The translations under genes were made by a program, and so were the position numbers. DNA of 6,847 nt from contig JAAZGT010000047.1 in the NCBI GenBank assembly GCA_012511095.1, positions 1 to 6,847 of the forward strand. Reading direction: 5' to 3'. Below the pieces are notes generated by a model. That model was not told the DNA's origin and did not search any database. It saw only the letters and a list, made by a program, of their open reading frames with translations. Origin of the DNA: Alcaligenaceae bacterium (lineage in GTDB: Bacteria > Pseudomonadota > Gammaproteobacteria > Burkholderiales > Burkholderiaceae_B). This document shows positions 6,842 through 6,847 of the stretch, piece after piece. Each line of letters starts with the position of its first letter. The first letter of the stretch is position 1.

Positions 6842-6847
6842 ACGTTA

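Noticed and set aside
1..6847. CRISPR array, tRNA or rRNA gene, insertion sequence, phage or toxin-antitoxin module
   Set aside because: No spaced direct repeats, tRNA-like folds, transposase motifs or terminal inverted repeats were seen. About 95 percent of the window is taken up by the four exporter genes.

Overview
The window holds one complete four-gene operon, all on the minus strand. It encodes a tripartite ABC-2 type exporter of the YhiI-RbbA-YhhJ kind together with its own outer-membrane channel. In transcription order (right to left) the genes are a NodT/OprM-type outer-membrane factor lipoprotein (5184-6716), an HlyD/YhiI-type periplasmic adaptor (4037-5116), an RbbA-type fused ATPase-ATPase-permease (1295-4033) and a YhhJ-type ABC-2 permease (121-1293). 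These parts span both membranes, so the organism is a Gram-negative proteobacterium. The A+T-leaning codon choice (many TTA Leu codons, moderate overall GC by eye) and the strong likeness to the E. coli set suggest a gamma- or betaproteobacterium of moderate GC. I cannot name the genus.

Layout. Positions 1-120 hold the left edge and a strong two-way hairpin terminator (71-99 core, 62-108 extended). A short plus-strand reading frame at the very edge may be the tail of a convergent gene. Positions 121-5116 hold three genes packed with gaps of 1 and 3 bases, where each Shine-Dalgarno lies inside the end of the gene before it. A 67-base spacer separates the adaptor from the outer-membrane gene. 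Positions 6717-6847 form the leader, with a clear ribosome binding site, a candidate extended -10 promoter overlapped by an imperfect palindrome (candidate repressor operator), and a second dyad further upstream.

How the parts fit. The RbbA-like chain supplies both ATPase domains and one six-helix permease half, and the YhhJ-like protein supplies the second permease half. Two polypeptides therefore make one complete ABC core with asymmetric ATP sites. The HlyD-like adaptor bridges the periplasm to the outer-membrane factor. The substrate cannot be read from the sequence; drugs, lipids or other hydrophobic compounds are the usual guesses for this class.

The gene set is a recognised family, and I see no undescribed system here. 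The points most worth checking are the co-encoded outer-membrane channel, the split of catalytic motifs between the two ATPase domains, and the palindrome over the candidate promoter.
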